A stretch of 64,000 nt of DNA from CAMFLJ01 sp965279255. GTDB lineage: Bacteria; Actinomycetota; Acidimicrobiia; Acidimicrobiales; Acidimicrobilacustridaceae. Under the pieces are notes generated by a model. The model saw only the letters and a program-made list of their open reading frames with translations, did not search any database and had not been told where the DNA came from. Position 1 is the stretch's first letter. Each line of letters opens with the position of its first letter. The stretch covers positions 2,170,001 through 2,234,000 of the forward strand of contig OZ257146.1 in the NCBI GenBank assembly GCA_965279255.1, written 5' to 3'. The translations under genes and the position numbers were made by a program. Shown one piece after another: positions 1 to 8,783 of this stretch.

Positions 1-765
1 AGCCCACGCCTTGGCGTAGGCGGCTTCCTCACGGGTGATGGCGCCGTAGGCCACCATGCGGTCGAGGGCGACGTCGCGCTGCTTCTTGGCGGCATCAGGG
101 TGCAGCGTGGGGTCGTAGGCGATCGGGTTGGAGATGACCGCCGCCAACATGGCGGCCTCGGCCCAGTTGAGCTCACCGACGTTCTTGCCCCAGTAGGTCT
201 CGGCGGCCGCCTGCACGCCGTAGGCCCCCGAGCCGAAGTAGACGGTGTTGAGGTAGGACTCGAGGATCTCGTCCTTGGTCATCTGGTTCTCGAGGCGGAT
301 GGCCAGAGCGGCCTCCTTCACCTTGCGGTTCAGGACCCGCTCGTCGTTCAGGAGCGCGTTCTTGACCAGCTGCTGGGTGATGGTCGAGCCGCCCTGCTCG
401 ACCCCGCCGGCCTGGACGTTCTCGACCATGGCTCGGGTGAGGGCCCGGAGGTTGACGCCCCTGTGCTGGTAGAACTCGGCGTCCTCCACCGCCAGGATGG
501 CGTCCTTCACGGTGGCCGGGATCTGGTCGAGAGCCACCGGCTGGCGGTTCTCCTCGCCGTGCAGCGTGGCGAGCAGCGAGCCGTCGGCGGCGTAGACCTG
601 CGAGCGCACCGCGTAGTCGGCGAAGCGGGAGAGGTCGATCGGCGGGCCCTCGGCCTCGCCGGCGGTGGCGACACGGCCCAGGGCGGGGACCGCCACGATG
701 ACCGCGACAGCGAGGACCGCCCCGGCCACGAAGATCGTGGCCACGTACACGCCGAGCTTTTTCAC
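1..765 (-). CDS. Penicillin-binding protein, glycosyltransferase 51 domain (C-terminus cut by window edge)
   Basis: This is the N-terminal 255 codons of a class A penicillin-binding protein that would polymerise lipid II into glycan strands at the outer face of the membrane. A GTG start at 765 gives KKLGVYVATIFVAGAV, a single signal-anchor helix, followed by the GT51 motifs: the EDAEFYQHRG block with the catalytic Glu, the QGGSTITQQLVKN block, and LNTVYFGSGAYGVQAAAETY. The reading frame is open to base 1, so the transpeptidase domain and stop lie outside the window. It reads away from the enoyl-CoA hydratase and is separated from it by a hairpin. Family assignment is secure; whether a transpeptidase domain follows cannot be seen. 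Confidence 0.9.
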   Translation of the reverse strand, partial: MKKLGVYVATIFVAGAVLAVAVIVAVPALGRVATAGEAEGPPIDLSRFADYAVRSQVYAADGSLLATLHGEENRQPVALDQIPATVKDAILAVEDAEFYQHRGVNLRALTRAMVENVQAGGVEQGGSTITQQLVKNALLNDERVLNRKVKEAALAIRLENQMTKDEILESYLNTVYFGSGAYGVQAAAETYWGKNVGELNWAEAAMLAAVISNPIAYDPTLHPDAAKKQRDVALDRMVAYGAITREEAAYAKAWA

Positions 766-793
766 TTCGGGCAACAGTACCGGCGCCCGCCTC

Positions 794-815
794 GGCCCCG
801 GGGTCACCCGGGGCC
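794..815 (-). terminator. GC-rich hairpin, probable terminator of the acyl-CoA operon
   Basis: The arms GGCCCCGGG (794-802) and CCCGGGGCC (807-815) pair perfectly around the loop GTCA, 14 bases past the enoyl-CoA hydratase stop. No T-run follows, so it is either a high-GC actinobacterial type terminator or a transcript-end stabiliser. Confidence 0.5.
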
Positions 816-828
816 TCGGCGGAGCGGG

Positions 829-1614
829 TCAGCCGCGGGGCCAGTCCGGCGGGCGCTTCTCGAGGAAGGACGCCATGCCCTCCCACATCTCGGGCCGCTC
901 GATGGCCCGGAAGAACATGCCGTAGTCCATCGGGGGCAGCCGGAGGTTGAGGTCGCGCTTCACGTCGAAGCGGGCCTGGGGACCGGTGAGGGCGATCTGC
1001 TCGAGCACCCAGTCGACGTGGGCGTCGAGCTCGTCGTGGGGCACGACCTTGCCGACCAGGCCCATGGCCTCGGCCTCGTGGGCGGTGATCTCCGCCGCGG
1101 TGAAGAAGAGGTACCGGGCCCGGGCCAGGCCCACGGCCTCGGCCAGGCGGGCCGACATGAACGGGTCGGGGATGCCCCGGAGCAGCTCGGGCACGCGGAA
1201 GCGGGCCTGATCGGAGGCCACCGCGATGTCGCAGCAGAGGGTGAGGTCGAGCCCGCCGGCATGGCAGAGCCCGTTGACCTTGGCGACCCACAGCTTGCGG
1301 CAGCGCTCGATGTGACGGAACGGGAACTGCTCGGTGGAGTCCCACTCGACGGCGAGGCCCTCCTTGTCCTCCGCCCGGCCCCCCATGTCGCCGCCGGCAC
1401 CGAACCACTTGTCGGTGCCGGTGAGGCAGACGGCGTCGAGCTCGGTCTGGGCGTCGGCCCAGATGGCGGCGCGCTTGATGCCCCGGTACATGTCCTGGGT
1501 GAAGGCGTTGCGGCGCTCGACCCGGTCGATGCGGAGGTGCAGCACGCGCCCCCGGACCTCGGCGACCAGGTACTGCGTGCCGAAGTCGGGGGCGACCAGC
1601 CCGGTGTCGGCCAT
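829..1614 (-). CDS. Enoyl-CoA hydratase/isomerase family protein
   Basis: Crotonase-fold protein of 261 residues, expected to hydrate or isomerise a 2-enoyl-CoA in the cytoplasm. The N-terminal RVLHLRIDRVERRNAFTQDM is the typical first oxyanion-hole segment, and GLCHAGGLDLTLCCDIAVAS is the second (GGG-like) segment and following helix. The start at 1614 is chosen because TGATG joins it to the stop of the upstream amidohydrolase; an in-frame upstream ATG at 1647 would lie inside that gene. It is the last gene of an apparent amidohydrolase-hydratase pair next to a CoA-transferase, so a role in degradation of an acyl-CoA (branched, cyclic or steroid side chain) is likely. The substrate cannot be told from sequence. 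Confidence 0.88.
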   Translation of the reverse strand: MADTGLVAPDFGTQYLVAEVRGRVLHLRIDRVERRNAFTQDMYRGIKRAAIWADAQTELDAVCLTGTDKWFGAGGDMGGRAEDKEGLAVEWDSTEQFPFRHIERCRKLWVAKVNGLCHAGGLDLTLCCDIAVASDQARFRVPELLRGIPDPFMSARLAEAVGLARARYLFFTAAEITAHEAEAMGLVGKVVPHDELDAHVDWVLEQIALTGPQARFDVKRDLNLRLPPMDYGMFFRAIERPEMWEGMASFLEKRPPDWPRG

Positions 1615-2777
1615 CAGAGGCCGTAGACCTTGGCGGCGTTGCCCCACAGCACCTTCTGGGTGACCTCGTCGGACACGCCGGCGAACAGCTTCTCGGCGTA
1701 GTCACGGGGCCGCTGGGCCGGGGTCATCGGGCCGGGGTGCTGGCAGGTGGGGTGCGGGTAGTCGGTCTCGAAGAAGATGTTGTCCGGGTAGCGCGCGATG
1801 GTGTCGAGCGCCGCCTGCTGCTCGAACCAGAAGCAGCCGTAGAGCTGGCGGCGGAAGTACTCGCTCGGCAGGAGGTCGTACTCGGGGTGCTCGAGACGGG
1901 GGCCGCCGTTGAGCCACTGCCAGTCGAAGGTCTCGAGGGCGGAGGGGATCCAGCCGGCGCCGCTCTCGACCGACACCAGCTTGAGCTCCGGGAACCGGTG
2001 GCAGACGCCGCCGAAGATGAGGTCGGCCATGCACCGCATGTTGTCCATGAAGATGAGCGAGCTGACCTTGGCGAAGTTGGTCATCCAGCCCATGCCGGCG
2101 GTGTCCTCGAACTGGGTGCCCATCGAACCGCCACCGACGTGGAAGTTGACGGCGATGCCGGCCTCCTGGGCGCGGGCCCAGATCGGGTCCCAGTGGGTGT
2201 GGGCCAGGGCCGGCATCCCGTAGTCCTGGGGCTGGTTGCAGAAGTTGATCGCCCGGTGGCCCATCTCGATGCACCGCTCCATCTCGGAGATGGCGAGGTC
2301 GAGGTCCCAGAACGGCAGGGCCGTGATGGGGATGAGGCGGGCCGGGTCGGCGCTGCACCAGTCGGTGAGGAAGTCGTTGTAGGCCCGCACGCACTGGGCG
2401 ACGAGCTCGCGGTCGCCGAGGCGCAGGAAGTAGCCGTTCCCGAAGCCGCCCACGTTCGGGTAGAGGATCTGGGCGTCGATGCCCTCGCGGTCGAGGAACT
2501 CGAGGCGGGCCTTGGCGTCGTACATCGCCGGGGCGATGTCGTCGTAGGTCTCGGGGATCGAGGCGGGCATGATGCCGTCGTGGCCGGCCATGGAGTAGTA
2601 ACCCGGCGAACCGATGCGCTCACCGTTGACCATCCAGGTGTCACGGCCGTCGATGCGCTCGATGTGGGGCACCTTGTCGTGGAGCGAGGCCGGGAAGGCG
2701 CGGGTCCAGGTGTCGGGCGGCTCGGTGAGGTGGGTGTCGACGTCGATGACGCGGACACGGTCGAAGAGGTCGGTCAT
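1614..2777 (-). CDS. Amidohydrolase family (Amidohydro_2) protein
   Basis: A 387-residue TIM-barrel metal hydrolase or decarboxylase of the ACMSD/amidohydrolase-2 type. The first strand carries VIDVDTHLTEPPDTW, where the DxHxxE/P-like motif supplies metal ligands. Later come AVNFHVGGGS (a metal His), SVESGAGW, and FETDYPHPTCQHPGP near the C-terminus with the catalytic Asp. Proteins of this kind frequently sit beside CoA-transferases and enoyl-CoA hydratases in actinobacterial catabolic clusters. Stop and start overlap with the downstream hydratase (TGATG), so the two are probably co-transcribed. The 136 bases between this gene and the CoA-transferase hold no other gene. The exact reaction (hydrolysis or decarboxylation) is unknown. 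Confidence 0.88.
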   Translation of the reverse strand: MTDLFDRVRVIDVDTHLTEPPDTWTRAFPASLHDKVPHIERIDGRDTWMVNGERIGSPGYYSMAGHDGIMPASIPETYDDIAPAMYDAKARLEFLDREGIDAQILYPNVGGFGNGYFLRLGDRELVAQCVRAYNDFLTDWCSADPARLIPITALPFWDLDLAISEMERCIEMGHRAINFCNQPQDYGMPALAHTHWDPIWARAQEAGIAVNFHVGGGSMGTQFEDTAGMGWMTNFAKVSSLIFMDNMRCMADLIFGGVCHRFPELKLVSVESGAGWIPSALETFDWQWLNGGPRLEHPEYDLLPSEYFRRQLYGCFWFEQQAALDTIARYPDNIFFETDYPHPTCQHPGPMTPAQRPRDYAEKLFAGVSDEVTQKVLWGNAAKVYGL

Positions 2778-2913
2778 GGTGGGCTCCCCCGGGGGTCGGG
2801 CTGGTCGTGAGGACCGGTCGGTGCGGTTGGTGTGCGATGCGGTTGGGTGCGATGCGGCGGTCTGAGGTTGCGGCTGAGGTGACGGACGGACGGTCGGTGG
2901 CTGTCGTGTGCGG

Positions 2914-5286
2914 CTAGGCCCCTTCGGGCCAGGTGCCGATCACGCCGTCGGCCTCGAGGGCGGCGAGCTCGTCCTCGGAGTGGCCGAGCCAGCCGCCGAG
3001 GATCTCGACGTTGTGCTGGCCGAGCGTCGGGGCCGGGCGCCGGGCCCAGCGATCGACGCTGCCGTAGCGGAACGGCAGGACCGGCACGGAGTGGGAGCCG
3101 ACGACCGGGTGCTCGACGGTCTCGAAGTAGCCCCGGGCCGCCATCTGCTCGTTGAACGAGGCCCGACGGGCGTCGGTGCCGGGAGCGGCCGGGACCCCGG
3201 CGGCGAGCAGCTCGGCCACGGCGGCGTGCAGCTCGCGACCGGCGGCCCACTCGGCGATGAGCGGGTCGAGCCGGTCGGCCGCGGCACGTCGCCCGGCCAG
3301 CGTCTGCAGCTCGGGCTCGTCGGCCAGCTCGGGCCGCCCGATGACGACGGCGAGTGCCCGCCACTGCTCGTCGGTGCTGCAGGACACCGCCAGCCAGTGC
3401 TCAGCGCGGTCGGTGGCGAAGAGGTTCTGCGGGGCGGCCGCCGGGCTGCGGTTGCCCATGCGCTCGACCATCACGCCGTTGGCGCTCCACTCGATGGCGG
3501 GCTCGGCGCCGACGTTCATGGCCGCCTCGAACATCGGGGCCTCCACGAAGGAGCCCTGGCCGGTGCGGTCACGCCGCTCGAGCGCCACCAACGCCGCGAA
3601 CACGGCGTGGAGGCCACCGTTCGGGTCGCACGGGCCCCGCTGGATTCGGGGCTGGTCCTCGGGGTGGCTGGTCACCCACGCCAGGCCGGTGATCTGCTCC
3701 ATCGTCTGGGCGAACCCGGGGCGGTCGCGCCACGGGCCGTCGAGCCCGAACGCGGGCATGCGGACCATGATCGCCCGGGGGTTGGCCTCGTGGACGACCG
3801 GCCAGTCGAGGTCGAACGCCTCGATGACCCGAGGCGTGAAGTTCTCGATGACGATGTCGGCCTTCTTCACCAGCTCGAGGGCGAGCTCACGGCCCTGGGG
3901 CGTGTCGAGGGTGAGGGTGACGTCGTACTTGTTGACGTTGGCCGACAGGAAGAAGGCGCTGTACTCCCACCACTGCGGACGGCTGAAGAACATGCCGCCG
4001 GCGGTGCGCATGCCGTCGATGCGCCGGGTCGACTCGACGTGCACGACGTCGGCGCCGAGCGAGGCGAAGATCGCCGCGCCGGACGGGCCGGCCCACCAGG
4101 CGGTGAGGTCGAGCACGGTGATGCCTTCGAGGGGCAGGGGCGCCCGACCGGTGGGGGCCTCGGGGCGGGCGCGGCGCACGGGAGCGGCCTCGCCGTCGTG
4201 CTCGCCGACCGACGGCGCGGGCCGGGGCGTCGGGGTGGGCTCGCCGTCGAAGCGGTACGGACGGCGGGGCATCTCGAAGCTGCCGGTCGGGTCGTCGACC
4301 CACACCCCACGGATGCGGGGGTGGTCGAGCTCGAGCACGTCGCGGCCGCTCGACACCGGCGCCACGGGGATGCGCAGCAGCGCCGCCTGCTCGACGATGT
4401 CGGCGGTGGTGTGCTGGGTGGTCCACTCCCGCACGATGGCGTTCCACTCGTCGCGGCGGGCGATGCGGGTGGCGAGCGACGCGAACTCGGCGGTCTCGAG
4501 CAGGTCGGGCCGCTCGATGAGGATGCAGAACGAGTCCCACTGGTCGCGGGTGTTGGTGTTGAAGCCGACCCAGCCGTCGAGGGTGGGCTCGATGGAGGGG
4601 ATCTCGACCGTTCGGTACGGCACCTCGGGCTCGAGCTCGGGCCGCCCGGCGAGGGACTGGAAGAGGTCGGCGTAGTTGCCGGCGGTGAGGTTGGCGACGT
4701 CGCACAGCGCCACGTCGACGAGCTCACCGACGCCGATCGAGCGGGCACGGCGGACGGCGGCCAGCGCGCCGACTCCGGCGTAGGCGCCGCTGACCCACTC
4801 GACGATGCGGCCACCGAGCTGGAACGGCGCCATCTCCGGCGTGCCCCGCGGGGTGAGCGAGCCGCTGTCGGCCTGGACCGTGAACTCGTTGGCCGGACGG
4901 CCGGCGAAGGGGCCCTCGAGGCCGTAGGGGGTGATGCTCACGACCACGGTGCCGGGCAGCCGGTCGGCGAGCGCACGGGCGTCGCCGGCCAGGCTGTCGC
5001 CGTTGGTGATCACGAGGTCGGCCCCGGCGAGCAGGGCCTCGACCTCGGCGGTGGCCGAGTCGGCGGTGACCGAGCGCTGGCCGTGACGCAGGTAGCGGAA
5101 CAGGGGGCCGTCACCCGCGACCGGCTCGCCGCTCCACTGCCAGTGCCGGAAGGGATCGCCGGTGGCGGGCTCGACCCGGGTGACGGTGGCGCCGCCGTCG
5201 GTGAAGAGCTTCGAGCAGTAGGCCCCGCCGAGGTCGGTCGACAGGTCGACCACCACGACGTCGTTGAGTTCCCCCGGATCTGACAT
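2914..5286 (-). CDS. Tandem-domain CaiB/BaiF family CoA-transferase
   Basis: A 790-residue protein made of two fused class III CoA-transferase units (about 1-390 and 400-790); most family members are single 400-residue chains that dimerise. Unit 1 has VVVDLSTDLGGAYCSKLF and QADSGSLTPRG; unit 2 has ITVLDLTAWWAGPSGAAIFA, IENFTPRV and CDPNGGLHAVFAALVALERR, which contains the expected catalytic Asp. The aligned place in unit 1 reads EWVSGAYAG, with Glu163 where Asp is expected. The start at 5286 (SDPGELND) is preferred over an upstream in-frame ATG because the latter would cover the divergent promoter. It would move CoA between a donor thioester and a free acid. The substrate is unknown; the neighbouring hydratase and amidohydrolase suggest catabolism. 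Confidence 0.88.
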   Translation of the reverse strand: MSDPGELNDVVVVDLSTDLGGAYCSKLFTDGGATVTRVEPATGDPFRHWQWSGEPVAGDGPLFRYLRHGQRSVTADSATAEVEALLAGADLVITNGDSLAGDARALADRLPGTVVVSITPYGLEGPFAGRPANEFTVQADSGSLTPRGTPEMAPFQLGGRIVEWVSGAYAGVGALAAVRRARSIGVGELVDVALCDVANLTAGNYADLFQSLAGRPELEPEVPYRTVEIPSIEPTLDGWVGFNTNTRDQWDSFCILIERPDLLETAEFASLATRIARRDEWNAIVREWTTQHTTADIVEQAALLRIPVAPVSSGRDVLELDHPRIRGVWVDDPTGSFEMPRRPYRFDGEPTPTPRPAPSVGEHDGEAAPVRRARPEAPTGRAPLPLEGITVLDLTAWWAGPSGAAIFASLGADVVHVESTRRIDGMRTAGGMFFSRPQWWEYSAFFLSANVNKYDVTLTLDTPQGRELALELVKKADIVIENFTPRVIEAFDLDWPVVHEANPRAIMVRMPAFGLDGPWRDRPGFAQTMEQITGLAWVTSHPEDQPRIQRGPCDPNGGLHAVFAALVALERRDRTGQGSFVEAPMFEAAMNVGAEPAIEWSANGVMVERMGNRSPAAAPQNLFATDRAEHWLAVSCSTDEQWRALAVVIGRPELADEPELQTLAGRRAAADRLDPLIAEWAAGRELHAAVAELLAAGVPAAPGTDARRASFNEQMAARGYFETVEHPVVGSHSVPVLPFRYGSVDRWARRPAPTLGQHNVEILGGWLGHSEDELAALEADGVIGTWPEGA

Positions 5287-5303
5287 CGGGGTGACCGTAG
5301 CAT

Positions 5304-5320
5304 CATCGTGGTCCACGATG
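5304..5320. promoter_or_regulatory. Perfect palindrome in the divergent CoA-transferase/IclR promoter region
   Basis: CATCGTGG-T-CCACGATG is a perfect inverted repeat with 8-bp arms. It lies 17 bases upstream of the CoA-transferase start and 34 bases upstream of the IclR start. Its size and position fit the operator of the adjacent IclR regulator. No binding data exist here. Confidence 0.6.
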
Positions 5321-5354
5321 CGGACCGGGCGTGTGACTGTGGCAACATGGGGCG

Positions 5355-6110
5355 GTGAAGAGCGTCCGGACCGCACTGCGGGTGTTCGAGGAGGTCGCCG
5401 CTCGCCAGCCGGTCGGGTTGAGCGAGCTGTCGCGCCGCCTCGACGTGCCCAAGGCCTCGGTGCAGCGCGCCCTCACCACCCTCGCCGGTGCCGGCTGGCT
5501 CCGCCACGACGTGAGCAACCCCGGCACGTGGGTGGTCACCGCCCGCTTCTCGGTCCTGGCCGACGCCAGCCCGGAGGTCATCGCCGCCCGCGACGCCGCC
5601 CGCCCGGTGCTCAACTCGCTGCGCCAGAAGGTCGACGGCGCCCCCGGGTTCTTCGTGCTCGACGGCGACCGCATGGTGCTGCTCGCCGGCCCGGAGGAGA
5701 CCCTCCTGCGCACCCTCTCCGCCACCCAGGGCCCGCTGCCCGTGCACCTCAGCGCGGCCGGGCGGGCGATCCTCGCCCAGCTCCCCGACGCGAAGGTCGA
5801 CGAGGTGCTCGAGCGCTCGCTCCCCCGCACGGGCGACGGCACCGGCGAGGTCCTCGAGCGCCACGTGCGCCAGTCCGTCGCCGAGGCCCGCCGCGACGGC
5901 TACTCCCTCGTGCGCGGTGAGTACGTCGACGCCCTCGGCGTCGTGGCCGCCGCGGTGGTCGACGGCAACGGCACGCCCGTCGCCGCCCTCGCGGTGATGG
6001 TGCCCCGCGAGCGCATCGAACGGGGCGAGGGTCCCGAGCTCGGCGCGCTGCTGGTGGAGGCCGCCGAGTCCGTCTCGCTCGCGGTGCAGGCGGCCGAGAG
6101 CAGCACCTGA
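5355..6110 (+). CDS. IclR family transcriptional regulator
   Basis: A 251-residue regulator. Residues 1-65 form the winged helix-turn-helix (VRTALRVFEEVAARQPVGLS, then SRRLDVPKASVQRALTTL). The remainder is the IclR effector-binding GAF-like domain, with VHLSAAGRAILAQLPDAKV and SLVRGEYVDALGVVAAAV. It starts with GTG at 5355 and is divergent from the CoA-transferase gene, with a perfect palindrome between them, so it most likely controls the 5286-829 catabolic set in response to a small acid or CoA-derived effector. The effector is not known. Confidence 0.93.
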   Translation: MKSVRTALRVFEEVAARQPVGLSELSRRLDVPKASVQRALTTLAGAGWLRHDVSNPGTWVVTARFSVLADASPEVIAARDAARPVLNSLRQKVDGAPGFFVLDGDRMVLLAGPEETLLRTLSATQGPLPVHLSAAGRAILAQLPDAKVDEVLERSLPRTGDGTGEVLERHVRQSVAEARRDGYSLVRGEYVDALGVVAAAVVDGNGTPVAALAVMVPRERIERGEGPELGALLVEAAESVSLAVQAAESST

Positions 6111-6130
6111 CCCGGCGGTACGGTCGCGTC

Positions 6131-7225
6131 GTGCTCCGTCGCCGCCGTGCCTCCCCTCCCCCGCCGGCCCCCTCGACCACGTCGGTGCCGCCCTCGGCTC
6201 CGGCCGCGGCCGCTCCCGCCGGGCCGACCCTCGCCTTCGCCGGAGCGGGGATGATCAGCGTGATCCACGCCCTCGCCGCTGAGGCCGCCGGCCTTCCGGT
6301 CGTCGCCGTGGCGTCCCGTTCGGCTGAGCGCAGCCAGGAGCGGGCGGGCCAGCTGAAGGCCCAAGCCTGCTCCTACCGCGAGCTCCCCGCCGGCGCCGAC
6401 GCGGTGGTCGTGGCCACCCCGCCGTCGGTGCACACCGCCCAGGCCCTGGCCGCCTCGGCCGCAGGGGCCGCGGTGCTGGTCGAGAAGCCGCTCGCCACCA
6501 CGCTGGCCGACGCCGACGCCCTCGTCGCGGCCGAGCAGGCCGGCGCCCGCATCGTGTACGCCGAGAACCTCGCCTTCGCCCCGGTCGTGCAGGCCGCGCT
6601 CTCGCTGGCGGCGACCATGGGCTCCCTCGGCTACCTCGAGGTGCGGGCCCTCTCCCCCCGTCCGACCTGGGGCGACTTCCTCGAGCCGCAGTGGGGTGGG
6701 GGTGCCCTGTTCGACCTCGGCGTCCACCCGCTGGCCCTCGCCCTGCTGATCGCCGGCGACGACGAGCCGGTCGAGGTCACCGCGTTGCTGTCGTCGTCCG
6801 AGGGGCTCGCCGTCGACGACCACGCCGAGGTGCTCGTGCGGTTCGCCTCCGGCCTCGTCGCCCGGGTGGAGGCGAGCTGGCGCCACCACGACGTGGTGTG
6901 GGACCTGCAGGCCTCGAGCGACACGATGGTGGTCCGCGCCGACCTGCTGCCTGCCGTCGCCCTCGAGTGCAACGGCGAACCGGTGCCGGTCGCCGGCCCG
7001 CCCGCCGGGGTCGACCCGATGGTGTTCGACCTCGGCTACGTCGACCAGATGCGGGCGCTGGCCGCGGCCACCGCCGGGCAGCCGTCCCCGATCGACGCCG
7101 CGTTCGGTCGAAGGGTGCTCGACGTGGTGTGTGGCGCCTACGCCTCGGCCGGCTCGGGTGGCCCGGTCGCGCTGCCGTTCGCGGGGTCGCGGGAGCGCAC
7201 GCCGCTCGACCTCTGGCGGGGTTGA
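6131..7225 (+). CDS. Gfo/Idh/MocA family NAD(P)-dependent oxidoreductase
   Basis: Starts with GTG, 20 bases after the IclR gene. After a Pro/Ala-rich N-terminal stretch of about 35 residues comes the Rossmann strand TLAFAGAGMISVIHALAAE, then VVVATPPSVHTAQAL and VLVEKPLATTLADADAL, the EKP motif typical of this family. The C-terminal half (GGGALFDLGVHPLALALLI) is the substrate-binding domain. Such enzymes oxidise or reduce sugars, inositols and related polyols; the substrate here is unknown. The 3' end overlaps the convergent MFS gene by 88 bases. The Pro-rich N-terminus is unusual and the true start could be slightly downstream. Confidence 0.88.
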   Translation: MLRRRRASPPPPAPSTTSVPPSAPAAAAPAGPTLAFAGAGMISVIHALAAEAAGLPVVAVASRSAERSQERAGQLKAQACSYRELPAGADAVVVATPPSVHTAQALAASAAGAAVLVEKPLATTLADADALVAAEQAGARIVYAENLAFAPVVQAALSLAATMGSLGYLEVRALSPRPTWGDFLEPQWGGGALFDLGVHPLALALLIAGDDEPVEVTALLSSSEGLAVDDHAEVLVRFASGLVARVEASWRHHDVVWDLQASSDTMVVRADLLPAVALECNGEPVPVAGPPAGVDPMVFDLGYVDQMRALAAATAGQPSPIDAAFGRRVLDVVCGAYASAGSGGPVALPFAGSRERTPLDLWRG

Positions 7226-8772
7226 GGCCCGCCCCGCAGCAGCCAGCCGCTCGCCACGGTGGCGAGGGCGAGGGTGATGCCCGCCCACCTCATCGTCGTG
7301 GTGAACCCGTCGAGGGCGTCGAGCTCGACCGCCGCCTGGAAGGGACCGCGCAGGTCCTCGTCGAGGCGGTCGAGCGCCCGGTCGAACACGTCGCCGCCCA
7401 TCGCCAGCTCGTCGCTGTCGACGTCGACCCCGGTGCGGTCGGCCACCTCCTCGGCGGTGGGGGTGCCGGCCTTGTCGGGGAGGCCGACGAGCCGGTGGGC
7501 GCCCACGCCCAGGTAGGTCGAGGTGCCGATGGCCACGGCGAGGGCCGTGCCGGCGAACCGGGCGAGGCTCGACGCACCGGCGGCCTCGCCCATCCGCGAC
7601 TTCTCGACCGACAGGATCGACGGGCCGGTGACGCACGCGTTGGCGATGCCGGCGCCGACGCCGCAGATGGCCAGGGGCAGCAGCAGGTCGTCCTCCGAGG
7701 CCGACACCGTGGTGCGGGAGAGCACGAGGAACCCGACCGCCATGAGGCCCATGCCGATGACCACCGGCACGGCCCGGCCGAGTCGGCGCGAGAGCCAGCC
7801 CGCGGTCCACCCGAGCAGGGCCAGCGTGGCGGCGAAGGGGATCAGGGCGTAGGCCACCCGGAGGCCGGAGTCGTCGAACACCGCAGCCGAGCGGGCGTAG
7901 ATCCCGAAGAAGTAGAGGAGGCCGAGCATGCCGAGCGACGAGGCGAACGTGGCGAGGTCGCCTCCGAGCACGACGCGGTCGCGCAGCAACGAGGGGTGCA
8001 GCAGCGGCGCCGCACTGCGGCGCTCCAGCCCGACGAAGACGGCCACGAGGATCGCCGCCAGCGCGACCGAGGCCACCGTCATCCAGAGCGAGCCCCACAC
8101 CCGCCCCCGCTCGGCGAGCAGCACCACCACGAAGACCCCGACCACCGAGAGCACGGCACCGAGGCGGTCGTGCAGCGGCTCGCCCTCGGGCTCGGGGGGC
8201 ATGGAGCCGATCAGGGCGACCGTCGCCGGGACGAGCGCCAGGACCGCCACGAGCACGAACAGCCACCGCCATCCGACGGTGTCACCCAGGAGGCCACCCA
8301 CCAGCGGCCCGATGCCGAAGGCGACGGCGAAGGCGGTGCCCCGCACGAGCAGCGCCCGCCGCTCCTCGTGGCCTCGCAGGGTCGTGGCGATGACCTCGAT
8401 CGAGGCGGGCAGCAGGAGAGCGGCCCCGAGCCCCTGCACCGAGCGGGCCCCGATCAACCACCACAGACCGGGCGCCAGCGCGGCGGCGGCCGAGCCGGCG
8501 GCGAAGACACCGCAGCCGATGCCGAACACCTTCCGGCGCCCGTACCGGTCACCCAGGCGTCCCCCGAGCAGGGCGAAGGCCGCGGCGACGAGGAGGTAGG
8601 CGTTCACCGCCCATCCCAGACCGGTGGCGCCGACGTGGAGGTCGTCGGCGACCGAGCGGGCCACGACGCCGAGCGCGGTCGTGGTCACCCCTACGGCCCC
8701 CACCGCCAGGACCACCATGACGACACCGAGCGGGTGAGGTCCCCGGTCCGGCCTGTCGGCGCGCTGCGTCAT
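7138..8772 (-). CDS. MFS transporter, DHA2-like (14 TM) drug exporter
   Basis: A 544-residue integral membrane protein of the major facilitator superfamily. Motif A is visible as LGGRLGDRYGRRKVFGIGC, and motif C-type glycines appear in FGIGPLVGGLLGDTVGW. The length and many hydrophobic segments fit the 14-helix DHA2/EmrB-QacA class, which exports drugs or metabolites with proton motive force. The last 30 or so residues (RGGPQPRQRSSG onward) are hydrophilic and overlap the convergent oxidoreductase gene by 88 bases. The transported substrate cannot be inferred. Confidence 0.9.
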   Translation of the reverse strand: MTQRADRPDRGPHPLGVVMVVLAVGAVGVTTTALGVVARSVADDLHVGATGLGWAVNAYLLVAAAFALLGGRLGDRYGRRKVFGIGCGVFAAGSAAAALAPGLWWLIGARSVQGLGAALLLPASIEVIATTLRGHEERRALLVRGTAFAVAFGIGPLVGGLLGDTVGWRWLFVLVAVLALVPATVALIGSMPPEPEGEPLHDRLGAVLSVVGVFVVVLLAERGRVWGSLWMTVASVALAAILVAVFVGLERRSAAPLLHPSLLRDRVVLGGDLATFASSLGMLGLLYFFGIYARSAAVFDDSGLRVAYALIPFAATLALLGWTAGWLSRRLGRAVPVVIGMGLMAVGFLVLSRTTVSASEDDLLLPLAICGVGAGIANACVTGPSILSVEKSRMGEAAGASSLARFAGTALAVAIGTSTYLGVGAHRLVGLPDKAGTPTAEEVADRTGVDVDSDELAMGGDVFDRALDRLDEDLRGPFQAAVELDALDGFTTTMRWAGITLALATVASGWLLRGGPQPRQRSSGVRSRDPANGSATGPPEPAEA

Positions 8773-8783
8773 CCGACCCGCGG

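Noticed and set aside
2908..5283. A 791-codon open frame on plus opposite the CoA-transferase
   Set aside because: It is antisense to a clear CaiB protein, and its translation is Gly/Val/Arg-rich without any motif; high GC leaves such frames open by chance.
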